Source: Paenibacillus sp. 1001270B_150601_E10
GTDB taxonomy: Bacteria > Bacillota > Bacilli > Paenibacillales > Paenibacillaceae
Assembly: GCF_015558675.1 (NCBI RefSeq)
Contig: NZ_JADMOL010000003.1
Location: 203,160 to 267,159 of the forward strand
DNA length: 64,000 bases
Direction of reading: 5' to 3'
The stretch's first letter is position 1, and each line of letters starts with the position of its first letter. Below are positions 10,088 through 18,827 of the stretch, piece after piece. The notes below the pieces were generated by a model. That model did no database searches. It had not been told where the DNA came from and worked only from the letters and a program-made list of their open reading frames with translations. The translations under genes and the position numbers were made by a program.

Positions 10088-10801
10088 CTAATCACCTGAT
10101 TTGCCCTGCTTCGCCTTGATCTCTCGAATCGCATCGATGATGGTATCAATTGATTTTCCTTGATAGGTTAGATAGGAAGGGTCTTTATCCATCACAGGGA
10201 GCACGTATTTCTCATCCACCATGTAGAACATTCCTGATTTGGTCGTAAAATAAGTCCCTTTATGATTCCCTTCTCCCCTTGCCAGCGGGAAAATATACTT
10301 CATTCCTGGTTTCATTGAAGGAAAGTAATCGTAATTGTAGGGGGTGATTCGTAGTACAAACGTATCTTCTATAGATTCACCCGCAATATGCTCCAACACC
10401 TTTATCTTATACTGTGAGAAGGTTTGCGTTGTAGGACGAACCACTCCATCATTGGAGCTCTTCTGTTGTACCGCATATTCCGGTGTTCCAAGCTGTGCAG
10501 TGAATGAGGTCGTTGCGTCGTCTAATTGACCTACAACCTCCCCTAATACAAAGGCTGGAGCAAGCTCCATAATTTCATGAAAAGGTTTAGTTGACACTAA
10601 TATCAAAGGACCAAAACCGTTGTTAACAGGATATGTCCTACGAAGCTCTTGGATTCTTTTATCCGATAGGGTATCATTTTCATTGAAATACTGAACAGCA
10701 AAAGCACCGGAGAAATAAAGCGAAACCAGTAACACTACACCGATAATAGCCATTACAGCACTCTTCTTGCGAGTTACAAAGCGCCTGTTTGCTTCTTCCA
10801 T
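10088..10801 (-). CDS. Hypothetical membrane-anchored extracytoplasmic protein
   Basis: I do not recognise a family. The protein has 237 residues. A short basic N-terminus (RRFVTRKKS) is followed by one hydrophobic segment at about residues 14-36, and the rest is soluble and rich in aromatic residues. This topology places the C-terminal domain outside the membrane. The start at ATG 10801 is set by AAGGAGG 6 bases upstream; an in-frame ATG at 10825 lacks such a site. A good sigma-A-like promoter is visible about 105 bases upstream. The gene appears monocistronic, and the neighbours give no functional clue. Confidence 0.6.
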   Translation of the reverse strand: MEEANRRFVTRKKSAVMAIIGVVLLVSLYFSGAFAVQYFNENDTLSDKRIQELRRTYPVNNGFGPLILVSTKPFHEIMELAPAFVLGEVVGQLDDATTSFTAQLGTPEYAVQQKSSNDGVVRPTTQTFSQYKIKVLEHIAGESIEDTFVLRITPYNYDYFPSMKPGMKYIFPLARGEGNHKGTYFTTKSGMFYMVDEKYVLPVMDKDPSYLTYQGKSIDTIIDAIREIKAKQGKSGD

Positions 10802-10905
10802 TGGCTTCCTCCTTGTATTTCCCAATCACCTGATTCGGTATGCCCTAACTATGATTACTGCCTATGTACAAGTCTTTTCAATCAACCCATTTGCATCTAG
10901 AATAA

Positions 10906-10934
10906 ATGATAAACAAAATTACTTATTTTGTAAA
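10906..10934 (-). promoter_or_regulatory. Sigma-A-type promoter for the 10088-10801 gene
   Basis: Minus strand: TTTACA at 10934-10929, a 17-base spacer, and TATCAT at 10911-10906. The surroundings are AT-rich, and the position fits a leader of about 100 bases. The rest of the spacer up to 11091 shows no further gene. Confidence 0.5.
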
Positions 10935-11091
10935 TATATCTTTTAATATACAATTGACGATCAGTAGTATGATTTCGTTACTAACGCAAATAAGCCTGCA
11001 TTTTCATTGAATCAGTATGTAATATGTTTAATTTGCTTTTGAAACGTGCTGCTCATTTGCCTTCTTATCTGACCGACTCAAAATGCATAAA

Positions 11092-11131
11092 CAAAAAAGG
11101 ACTGCCTGAGTTAACCCAGACAGTCCTTTTA
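11092..11131 (-). terminator. Intrinsic terminator of the mannoside locus
   Basis: On the minus strand AAAAGGACTG pairs with CAGTCCTTTT around a loop of about 16 bases, followed by T residues. It lies just after the GH38 gene, the last of the leftward operon. Confidence 0.75.
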
Positions 11132-11146
11132 TTAACCAATTTATGC

Positions 11147-13864
11147 TTATTTCTCAATGCCAAGCGTGAAGATCTCAGCAGTGCCAAGCTCAATCGTCGC
11201 CCCGTTGTTGTCGTTAGCCACTGCTTCGCCTTTACGCTCCAGCAGATCACTACGATAGAAGCCCTTCACCGCTTCAGGAAGCTTCACTTTCAATGTGCGC
11301 GGCTCAAGCGCAACATTGTACCAGCGAGCGACCATGTTGTCGGTCTCCTCTGCCATCTTGAGGGAGGAGAATGCTACTTGCTCTCCAGCCCACTCGAGGA
11401 AGGCATGGTTTGCAGGCAAGGAACCTGCATGGACGTCTGTTTGACGAACGAGGAATGGCACTTGGAAGCTGTAAGCTTCTTCATACGCACTGGAAGTGAC
11501 AACATCGCCAGCGTGTGGAATAATCGCATATTCCGCAACGTTTGTACCGATGCATTGCGCTTCAGGCGTTGGGAAGTAACCCCAGTCACCAAGCTCTCCA
11601 GAGCTTCTCATCAGCGTTACAGCGATTGTGTTCTTGTTGTCTTGAGACACTTCGTATTCGCACAAGCCTTTGTTCGCTACAGTCAAACCAAGCGTGCCGT
11701 CGCTTACGCTGACGAACGATTGCTGATGCTGGTCATTGCTTGGGTTCTGCCATTCAGGAGCAGGCACGTTGTTGCGGCGTGCTACTTCGAAGATGGAATC
11801 CGCCAAGTGCGTTTCCGCAACAAAGCCAGTAGGGAACAAGGCGCGTACACGATGATCCTTCGATTGGTTTTCCATTGTAACATGCACATCAACGCGTTTC
11901 GCATCGCGATCGAGCGTGTAGCGTGTCACAATCGCGAACGCCACCATCTCTTTAGAACGCTTCGCCTTACGGTTCGGGAAGCCTACGATCTCAAGCTGCT
12001 CCTCATGAAGCAGTTCATCTGCGGATGCAGGAATGCTCCAGTTATGCTTCACTTCGATCACCGTGCGGAATGCGGAGTCTTCCACCACTGTGCGTTCTGC
12101 AGCTACGCCTTCTGTTGTCAGCGGCGTTGTGCCTTCTGGCATTCTGTACATATATTCGTTACCGACATCACCAGCATCTTCATACACATTCAAGCCGTCA
12201 TAGACATGGCCTGTCGCCTTGTCCGTCATCTTGAGCGAGCCATTCGCCAGCACTTCAACTTTCAGGTTGCTGTTCTCCATTGTGAAGTCGCCAGTCAATT
12301 GGCTGGCTGCCTCAGGATTAGTAGCGCCTGTTACCCAAGCCAACGTCTTATAGCCAAGAGCAGGAATGTCCTTCGCTTGAAGGCGAAGCTTCAGAATGCG
12401 TGCCATATACGGCTGACGGAACTTGTCCTTCGGCAAATCATAGCCGAACATCACGCCGCCATCTGTCCATTCGCAATCGATAACGTTGCCTTCAGCATCC
12501 AGAACCGCGCCTGATGCGATCGGCTCTACCTTCATTTCGCGTGCAAGGCGAGTCGGGTAAGCTTCACTGAAGTAGCGACGCTTCAATTCGATGGAAACTT
12601 CCACGAAGCCATCGCGATTGTAGCCTGCTGTATTAAATACCGTGAATGGGAATGCTTCTTTACCTTCGAAGGCTGTTGTATCGATCGCAGGGATCAAGCC
12701 GTCGATGGATTCACGAATAATCATTTCTGTCATGTGCTTCGATTTCTCAAAGCGTGTGACCATCTCGCGGTGAACTTCATCTACGGAGCAGCCGCAGATG
12801 CTGTCGTGTGGATGGTTCTGCATCAATGTCTTCCATGCATAGACGAACAAGTGATGCGGATAAGGCTTGCCTACTTGATGAGCGAATGCCGCAAGCGGCT
12901 CTGCCACTTTCTCAAGCAGGGTTTGGTTCTCTGCGTTCATTTGCTTCAAGTACACACGGGAGGACGCTGTATTAACAAGCGTATACCAGCCCTCTGTGCG
13001 TTGGCTGCGAAGCTCGCCATGGACCGTTTGCAGGTTTTCTGGGAGATCCTTCTTCAGCTCATCCACATACAGCTCGAAGTTCGAATGAACGAAGTCCACA
13101 TCAGGGAATAGCTTCTTCGCTACTTCAATCGCATCGGACAAATCCGTTTGGATTGGCTGGTGGTCACAGCCGCCCATGAAGAGCAGGTGACGCGTGGAAG
13201 CGAACTTCTCTGCATTAGGAATCGCTTTTTCCCAGTATGCGACCGCTTGCTTCTCATCCACAGGTACTTCCATACCGTTACAGTACCAGTTTGCAAACAA
13301 GATACCGATAACTTTGGAACCATCTGGGGACTGCCAGATCATCTCCGAATATGGTGATTCATAAGCTGCATCTTCAGATACTTGGTTGTTGAAGCCTGTT
13401 GGCTTTACACCGCGTCCGAATGCTGCCACATCAATGTCAGCTTGACGAAGCATTTGTGGTGCTTGACCCATGTTACCAAAGGAATCTGGGAAGTAACCAA
13501 GCTTCGAGATCTTGCCGCCATATGATTTTGCGTCGCGATGACCGACTTGAAGGTTGCGCACATTCGCTTCGCTGCTTGTCAGGAACTCATCCTGAAGGAT
13601 GTACCAAGGACCGATATGAATGCGTTCTTCTTGAATATATTTCGTAAGCTTATCCTTCATCTCAGGGCGAACTTGAAGGTAATCCTCCAGCATGATCGTT
13701 TGCCCATCAAGGTGGAAGCTCTTATAGTTAGGGTCTTTATCCAATGTATCGAGAAGTGTATCCATCAACTCGATCAAGAGCGCGTGATGATACTCATAAG
13801 GCATGTACCATTCGCGGTCCCAGTGAGTATGAGAGATAATATGTGCTGTTTTTTTCTTCGTCAT
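11147..13864 (-). CDS. Glycoside hydrolase family 38 alpha-mannosidase
   Basis: Alpha-mannosidase of 905 residues without a signal peptide, so it acts on imported oligosaccharides or phosphorylated mannosides. The zinc motif is HTHWDREWY at residues 12-20. The nucleophile region is YFPDSFGNMGQAPQ. The domain order fits the family: N-terminal catalytic barrel, helical bundle, then beta-sandwich domains. The enzyme resembles the bacterial MngB-type subgroup. Its ATG lies one base after the GH125 stop, and GGAAGGAG sits inside the end of that gene, so translation is coupled. With the neighbouring GH125 enzyme it would strip alpha-linked mannose from fungal mannan or N-glycan fragments. Confidence 0.9.
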   Translation of the reverse strand: MTKKKTAHIISHTHWDREWYMPYEYHHALLIELMDTLLDTLDKDPNYKSFHLDGQTIMLEDYLQVRPEMKDKLTKYIQEERIHIGPWYILQDEFLTSSEANVRNLQVGHRDAKSYGGKISKLGYFPDSFGNMGQAPQMLRQADIDVAAFGRGVKPTGFNNQVSEDAAYESPYSEMIWQSPDGSKVIGILFANWYCNGMEVPVDEKQAVAYWEKAIPNAEKFASTRHLLFMGGCDHQPIQTDLSDAIEVAKKLFPDVDFVHSNFELYVDELKKDLPENLQTVHGELRSQRTEGWYTLVNTASSRVYLKQMNAENQTLLEKVAEPLAAFAHQVGKPYPHHLFVYAWKTLMQNHPHDSICGCSVDEVHREMVTRFEKSKHMTEMIIRESIDGLIPAIDTTAFEGKEAFPFTVFNTAGYNRDGFVEVSIELKRRYFSEAYPTRLAREMKVEPIASGAVLDAEGNVIDCEWTDGGVMFGYDLPKDKFRQPYMARILKLRLQAKDIPALGYKTLAWVTGATNPEAASQLTGDFTMENSNLKVEVLANGSLKMTDKATGHVYDGLNVYEDAGDVGNEYMYRMPEGTTPLTTEGVAAERTVVEDSAFRTVIEVKHNWSIPASADELLHEEQLEIVGFPNRKAKRSKEMVAFAIVTRYTLDRDAKRVDVHVTMENQSKDHRVRALFPTGFVAETHLADSIFEVARRNNVPAPEWQNPSNDQHQQSFVSVSDGTLGLTVANKGLCEYEVSQDNKNTIAVTLMRSSGELGDWGYFPTPEAQCIGTNVAEYAIIPHAGDVVTSSAYEEAYSFQVPFLVRQTDVHAGSLPANHAFLEWAGEQVAFSSLKMAEETDNMVARWYNVALEPRTLKVKLPEAVKGFYRSDLLERKGEAVANDNNGATIELGTAEIFTLGIEK

Positions 13865-13865
13865 G

Positions 13866-15158
13866 TTACTTCTCTCCTTCCGCTAGCCAATATTCACGAT
13901 ATACAAGCTCTGAGAATAAACTGTTCGACCAAGCAAACCATTCACGAGTGAACTTCGCTGGATCGTCAGCATCGAAGCCTTCATGCATATAACCGGTGTC
14001 CGCATCAGTCGATACGAGCAGGTTCAGCACTTGCTCGCGCTCTTCCTTCGTTGAAGCTGTAAGCCCTTGCATAGATAGTGCGATATGCCAAATATAACGA
14101 TGCGGCGTATGCGGGCTCCCAATGCCCTGAGCAGCTTCACCTACAAAGAAATACGGATTTTCCTCACTCAAAATAAAGCGGCGAGTGTTCTGATAGATAG
14201 GATCATCTGCTGTTGTATAGCCTAAATATGGGATCGCTAACAAACTAGGCACGTTTGCATCATCCATCAGATTGTAATTGCCAAAGCCGTCTGTCTCATA
14301 AGCATACATCTTGCCGTATTTCGGATGATCTACAATGCCGTACGTTTGAATGCCTTCATCGATCTCATCTTTCAGGCGACGAATCTTCTCGGCGAATGTT
14401 GCATCCTCGTACACTTCCATTGCGATTTCTTCCAAGTAGCGAAGAACCACAACGGCAAACATATTGGACGGTACCAAATAGCCAAACGTACAAGCGTCAT
14501 CGCTCGGACGGAATGCCGACCATGTCATCCCTGTATAGTTTACAGGCATACCCATGCCGTTATTCTTGAGCGTGTCTGTCTTGCGGCAATCTTGACGCTG
14601 GAAGCGATACGGCGATTGCTCCATGTGACGCTGTTCGGTTGTCCACAGATTCATAATGATCGTAGCAACTGTCTTGAATTCGCCGTCAAACAAGGACGTA
14701 TCCCCTGTTGTCTTCCAATACAGATAGCTGAGCTGGAGCGGATAGCATAAGGAGTCAATCTCATACTTGCGTTCCCATACCCATCCGTTCAATTCCGTAA
14801 TATCACGATGGTGAATCTCTTCGAGACGAACAGGAGCTTCATTGAATGCGTTCGCATAAGGATCGATTTGAATATATTTTAATTGCTTGCGAACGAGACC
14901 TGCAATGATGCGGCGCACGTCATGGTCGTCTTCAGCGAGCGGCATATACTGGCGAACCTGAGCACTGGAATCTCGCAGCCACATCGCTGGAATATCCCCT
15001 GTAAATACGTAGGATGTGCCGTCATCGTGAAGCTTGGTAGTCGTCTTGAGTGTGTTTGGGAAGCAGTTTGTAAATAGATTCATCAGCTTGGGATGATCTG
15101 CAAGTTTTGTCTTCGCTTCTTCCATAACACGAAGTACACTCTGAGGTAATTGTTCCAT
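13866..15158 (-). CDS. Glycoside hydrolase family 125 exo-alpha-1,6-mannosidase
   Basis: Inverting exo-acting alpha-1,6-mannosidase family (formerly DUF1237), 430 residues, close to the normal family length. Conserved stretches include GDIPAMWLRDSSAQVRQY, NGWVWERKYEIDSLCYP, and SNMFAVVVLRYLEEIA. A TAAGGAGGAG site precedes the ATG. There is no signal peptide, so it works in the cytoplasm on imported oligomannosides. It sits between the sugar-binding lipoprotein and the GH38 enzyme. A strong hairpin precedes it at 15212-15241. Confidence 0.9.
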   Translation of the reverse strand: MEQLPQSVLRVMEEAKTKLADHPKLMNLFTNCFPNTLKTTTKLHDDGTSYVFTGDIPAMWLRDSSAQVRQYMPLAEDDHDVRRIIAGLVRKQLKYIQIDPYANAFNEAPVRLEEIHHRDITELNGWVWERKYEIDSLCYPLQLSYLYWKTTGDTSLFDGEFKTVATIIMNLWTTEQRHMEQSPYRFQRQDCRKTDTLKNNGMGMPVNYTGMTWSAFRPSDDACTFGYLVPSNMFAVVVLRYLEEIAMEVYEDATFAEKIRRLKDEIDEGIQTYGIVDHPKYGKMYAYETDGFGNYNLMDDANVPSLLAIPYLGYTTADDPIYQNTRRFILSEENPYFFVGEAAQGIGSPHTPHRYIWHIALSMQGLTASTKEEREQVLNLLVSTDADTGYMHEGFDADDPAKFTREWFAWSNSLFSELVYREYWLAEGEK

Positions 15159-15211
15159 TATGGCTTCTCCTCCTTAGTCTCTTTCTCCTATCTAAAATGG
15201 CTGTAAATACG

Positions 15212-15241
15212 ATCAGGTGAAGCAAGCCTGCTTCACCTGAT
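15212..15241 (-). terminator. Intercistronic hairpin between sugar-binding protein and GH125 gene
   Basis: A 13-bp perfect stem (ATCAGGTGAAGCA with its complement) closes on a 4-base loop. No long T-run follows. Hairpins in this position after binding-protein genes usually damp downstream expression and protect the upstream messenger from decay, which would raise the ratio of binding protein to enzymes. Confidence 0.6.
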
Positions 15242-15267
15242 TATCACCGACTGCTTATATTACGCTT

Positions 15268-16740
15268 TTATTTGCGGGATGCTTTCCACTCATCGATTTG
15301 TTTTTGCATCTCAGCTTGAACCTTGTCAAGGCCAGCTTGCTTGAATTTCTCAAGAGCTTTTGGCACGTATACAGCAGGGTCTACTGTACCTGTGAACAGG
15401 GACGGGAAGAACTCTTCACGTACGTTTTGAATAGACGCCATTTCCGTCTTCACATTGTCTCCATTAAAGTTGAAGCCAAGGAGCGGTGCATTTTTAGCGG
15501 AATCGTTGAACTTCTTGAACTCATCCCATTTGTTGTCTGGGTCGCTTGGAAGTTTATCCAAGACGAAGAAGTTACCGAGCGTAAAGCTTGGCATATCGTA
15601 GTTTTCTTGCTTCGCTGGCAAGTACTCGATACGATCTTCGCTAATGCGTTTGTAATGTTCGCCTTCAATACCATTGTTCACCAAGTTACGAAGATACTTG
15701 TCTGTGTTAAGAAGGTTCAAGAATTCCATTGCTTTCTCAGGATACTTGGTGTTCGCAGAGATTGCCATCATAGAACCTGTAACGGACCAGTTGTACACGT
15801 ATGGCTCTTCAGCTGGACGGGATACAACAGGGTATCCGTTGCTGTCAGACCAAAGTGTGTCTGCAAACGGCTGAGTATGTGCAAGGTCAGTAAGCCATGC
15901 ACCTGTCTTCATCTCGTCGCCGGATGTAGCTGTTGCAGCATCTTTCTTCAGGTAACCTGCTTTGTAGAATTTATGCATCGTTTCAAAGTTCTTCATAACT
16001 TCTGGTTGTTCAAGCAAGTTAACCACTTTCAGATCGCCGTTGTCGTCAAGACGAACGCCAAGTGGAATGTTCTCGTTTACAAGGTCAAGAGGAAGCGTGA
16101 AGCGGAAGTCTTTACCCGCAGAGAACGGGAACATGTTCGGTTCACCTTTCTTCACTGCTGCGAGCAATGGCTCAAGGTCCTCAAGCGTTTTCACACTGTC
16201 GATGTCGAGATTATATTTATCAACCAAGTTCTTATTATAACGGAATACTTTTTGAGCAGGCAACTCTTTATTGACAGGTACTGCATAAAGCTTGCCATCA
16301 ATTTTCGCACCCTCTAAGAAGGATGGGTGAAGAGCATCTTTAATGCCTTGACCGTATTGGTCAAGAAGCTCTGTCAAGTCATAGAAAGCGCCTTTTCTTG
16401 CATTGTTCACATAGTCAAATGCCCAAGAAGATGTGAACGCGATATCGTAAGGCTCACCAGATGCGGAAACAACTTGCATCTTTTGGTTGTAATCGCCCCA
16501 GTCATACATTTTCATTTTTACGGTTACACCGATTTTTTCCTTGGTGTACTCGCTGACTTTCGCCATAACTTTATCAACATCTTTTTGAGGTGTACCGATC
16601 GTTTGCCAAATCAGTTCAACCGGCTTTTCAGGAGTGCCTTCTTCTGCTGCATCCTTTTTGCTTCCGCAGCCAGCCAAGAAGAGAGATGCCATCAAGACAA
16701 GGCTGATGGACATAAGTAGCATTTTCTTTGTTTTAGCCAT
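15268..16740 (-). CDS. Sugar ABC transporter substrate-binding lipoprotein (LplA type)
   Basis: Membrane-tethered extracellular binding protein for oligosaccharides. The signal peptide is basic, then hydrophobic, and ends with the lipobox LAGC; Ser/Lys/Asp-rich linker follows. The mature protein matches the Paenibacillus/Bacillus LplA group that carries a DUF3502-type C-terminal region. AAGGAGATG precedes the ATG. It forms a transport unit with the two permeases directly upstream at 16787-18663. A second protein of identical predicted length, highly similar throughout, is encoded at 28921-30393. No ATPase is encoded here, as usual for this class, which shares an MsmX-type ATPase encoded elsewhere. 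Confidence 0.9.
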   Translation of the reverse strand: MAKTKKMLLMSISLVLMASLFLAGCGSKKDAAEEGTPEKPVELIWQTIGTPQKDVDKVMAKVSEYTKEKIGVTVKMKMYDWGDYNQKMQVVSASGEPYDIAFTSSWAFDYVNNARKGAFYDLTELLDQYGQGIKDALHPSFLEGAKIDGKLYAVPVNKELPAQKVFRYNKNLVDKYNLDIDSVKTLEDLEPLLAAVKKGEPNMFPFSAGKDFRFTLPLDLVNENIPLGVRLDDNGDLKVVNLLEQPEVMKNFETMHKFYKAGYLKKDAATATSGDEMKTGAWLTDLAHTQPFADTLWSDSNGYPVVSRPAEEPYVYNWSVTGSMMAISANTKYPEKAMEFLNLLNTDKYLRNLVNNGIEGEHYKRISEDRIEYLPAKQENYDMPSFTLGNFFVLDKLPSDPDNKWDEFKKFNDSAKNAPLLGFNFNGDNVKTEMASIQNVREEFFPSLFTGTVDPAVYVPKALEKFKQAGLDKVQAEMQKQIDEWKASRK

Positions 16741-16786
16741 TTGTTACATCTCCTTAATGATCTTTTCATTGATGTTTTGTTATTTA

Positions 16787-17707
16787 TTATTCTTTCACCG
16801 CGCCAATCGTAAGACCCTGAACGAAGTAGCGCTGGAAGAAAGGATAAGCACAAGCAATTGGAACGGTTGCAAGGACAACGAGCGCCATGCGCGTTGCTTC
16901 CTGCGGCAAGGTGCGAAGCAGTTCCAGTGATTGACCAGAAGAGCTGAGCTGCGCGTTGCTGAGCAAGAATTGCATACTGTTCTCGATACGCATCAACATG
17001 GATTGCAGTGGTACCAAGTTTGGATTGTCAATGTACAACAGGGCGTTGAACCAGTCGTTCCAGTAACCAAGTGTTGCAAACAAACCAATCGTAGCAATAC
17101 CCGGAAGCGAGATCGGTACAACGATGGTGAAGAAAGCTCTAAGCTCGCCAGCACCGTCGATCTTCGCGGATTCAATAATAGCATCTGGTACCGTTGTGGA
17201 GTAGAACGTTCTCAAGATCAAGATGTAGAAGGCGTTCATCACAAGCGGCAAGATCAGTGCCCACAGTGTGTCTTTCAAGTGAAGCACTTGTGTAACGACG
17301 AGATAAGTTGGAACCAATCCTCCGTTGAACAACATCGTGAAGAACGCGATGAAGGAGAAGAAGCCCCGATAGCTGAAGTTCTTACGAGAGATTGCGTAAG
17401 CATACAGCGAGATAACCAACAAGCTGATGAGCGTACCGATTACCGTAATCAAGATGGTAATCCCGTAGGAATGAAGAAGTTGGTCGCCTGCCTTGAAGAT
17501 GTATTCATAAGCGGCGAAGCTCCATTCTTCTGGGAACAAGGAGTAACCATTTTTATTCAAGGATTCCTCACTTGTTAATGAAATAACGATAACAAACAAG
17601 AATGGATAGACACATATGAAAGCGAATATTCCAGCGATCAGATTGAACACTACGTTCAATGCAGGTGAGACATGATGAGCATCGCGATATTTGTTTGATT
17701 TACGCAA
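16787..17707 (-). CDS. Carbohydrate ABC transporter permease (LplC type)
   Basis: Inner membrane permease of the CUT1 family, 306 residues with about six hydrophobic segments. The cytoplasmic coupling loop is recognisable as ESAKIDGAGELRAFFTIVVP. The start is a TTG at 17707, selected because GGGGGAATC lies 8 bases before it and no better ATG is nearby. The N-terminal LTSEESLNKNGYSLFP segment is typical of the LplC/YtcP group. It follows the other permease by 17 bases and pairs with it to form the channel. Confidence 0.9.
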   Translation of the reverse strand: MRKSNKYRDAHHVSPALNVVFNLIAGIFAFICVYPFLFVIVISLTSEESLNKNGYSLFPEEWSFAAYEYIFKAGDQLLHSYGITILITVIGTLISLLVISLYAYAISRKNFSYRGFFSFIAFFTMLFNGGLVPTYLVVTQVLHLKDTLWALILPLVMNAFYILILRTFYSTTVPDAIIESAKIDGAGELRAFFTIVVPISLPGIATIGLFATLGYWNDWFNALLYIDNPNLVPLQSMLMRIENSMQFLLSNAQLSSSGQSLELLRTLPQEATRMALVVLATVPIACAYPFFQRYFVQGLTIGAVKE

Positions 17708-17724
17708 GGTAGATTCCCCCTAAC

Positions 17725-18663
17725 TTAGAACAATGCATTCTCTTTGTTGAACTTCCGGACGATCCAGTTCGATGTCATAACGAGAATGAAGCCTACGAAA
17801 GACTGGTACAAACCTGCTGCTGTACTCATCGAAATGTCACCTGTGACCTTAAGTCCCCGATATACATACGTATCGATTACGTTCGTCACACTGTAAAGCG
17901 GACCGGAGTCACGCGGAATTTGATAGAACAAACCGAAGTCTGCGTAGAAGATACGACCTACCGCAAGCAATGTAAGAATGGTCATCAACGTTGAGATAGA
18001 TGGAATCGTAATGTGGCGAATTTGCTGCCATTTGTTTGCTCCGTCAATCATGGCTGCCTCATAATATGTCTTGTCGATACCGACGATAGCCGCCAAGTAC
18101 ACGACGCTTGAATATCCGATCCCTTTCCAAATATTAAGGAAGACCAAGATGTAAGGCCAATACTTCGCTTCCGAATACCAGCTGATTGGATCTTGACCGA
18201 TCCATACGAGGAATTGATTCAATACCCCTTTGTCTACGCTCAAGAAGCTGAATGTAAAGTAGCCGACAATAACCCAGGACAAGAAGTGCGGCAGGAACAT
18301 CCCCGTTTGGTATACCTTCGCAAGTCGTTTGTTAACGATCTCACTTAAGATAATCGCCATAGCTACCGAACATACAAGTCCGAGAATAATGAACACCACG
18401 TTGTAGAGAATGGTGTTCCGCGTAATGATGTACGCATCATTTGTGCTAAACAAGTATTCAAAGTTCTTAAATCCTACCCATTCACTTTGCATGAGACTCG
18501 ACAAGAAGCCGTCACGCCCAATTCGATAATCCTTGAAAGCGATTACGGTGCCGAACATCGGAATGTAGGAGAAGAATAAGAACCATAAAGCTCCTGGAAG
18601 CACCATCAGCAAAAAGACTTTATTTAGATTGAGATTGTGAATGAACTTTTTGATGGGTTTCAT
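17725..18663 (-). CDS. Carbohydrate ABC transporter permease (LplB type)
   Basis: First permease of the importer, 312 residues with six predicted membrane spans. The N-terminal KVFLLMVLPGALWFLFFSYIP and the FKDYRIGRDGFLSS segment are typical of the LplB/YteP group. The coupling motif is EAAMIDGANKWQQIRHITIP. GGGAGGATAAACGG precedes the ATG. It is the first gene of the transport and hydrolase operon and lies directly downstream of the YesMN-type regulator genes, which likely control it. Confidence 0.9.
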   Translation of the reverse strand: MKPIKKFIHNLNLNKVFLLMVLPGALWFLFFSYIPMFGTVIAFKDYRIGRDGFLSSLMQSEWVGFKNFEYLFSTNDAYIITRNTILYNVVFIILGLVCSVAMAIILSEIVNKRLAKVYQTGMFLPHFLSWVIVGYFTFSFLSVDKGVLNQFLVWIGQDPISWYSEAKYWPYILVFLNIWKGIGYSSVVYLAAIVGIDKTYYEAAMIDGANKWQQIRHITIPSISTLMTILTLLAVGRIFYADFGLFYQIPRDSGPLYSVTNVIDTYVYRGLKVTGDISMSTAAGLYQSFVGFILVMTSNWIVRKFNKENALF

Positions 18664-18765
18664 CCGTTTATCCTCCCGTGCATTAGGTTTAATTTAAGGT
18701 TACCTGAAATGATACGCTTTCAATAGTCAACAAACTTTAGATTTGGTGTACAAAATAAAGAAAGG

Positions 18766-18808
18766 GTTTACATGGAGAACCTCTTTCTTACTGTCCCCCA
18801 TGTAAACC
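18766..18808 (-). terminator. Intrinsic terminator of the sensor/regulator operon
   Basis: Minus strand: GGTTTACATGG pairs with CCATGTAAACC, followed by a T-rich tail. It separates the regulator genes from the transporter operon, so the latter must have its own promoter in 18664-18765. I could not identify that promoter with confidence. Confidence 0.65.
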
Positions 18809-18827
18809 ACTTTATCCTTTTACAATA

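Noticed and set aside
11024-12514. Long plus-strand open frame of 496 codons
   Set aside because: It lies fully antisense to the GH38 mannosidase, has a cysteine- and arginine-rich translation without family motifs, and follows from the codon bias of the real gene.
18708-18724. Possible cre motif before the permease operon
   Set aside because: The minus-strand sequence TTGAAAGCGTATCATT resembles the perfect site at 30546-30561 but is one base short of the required spacing, so the second half is out of register.
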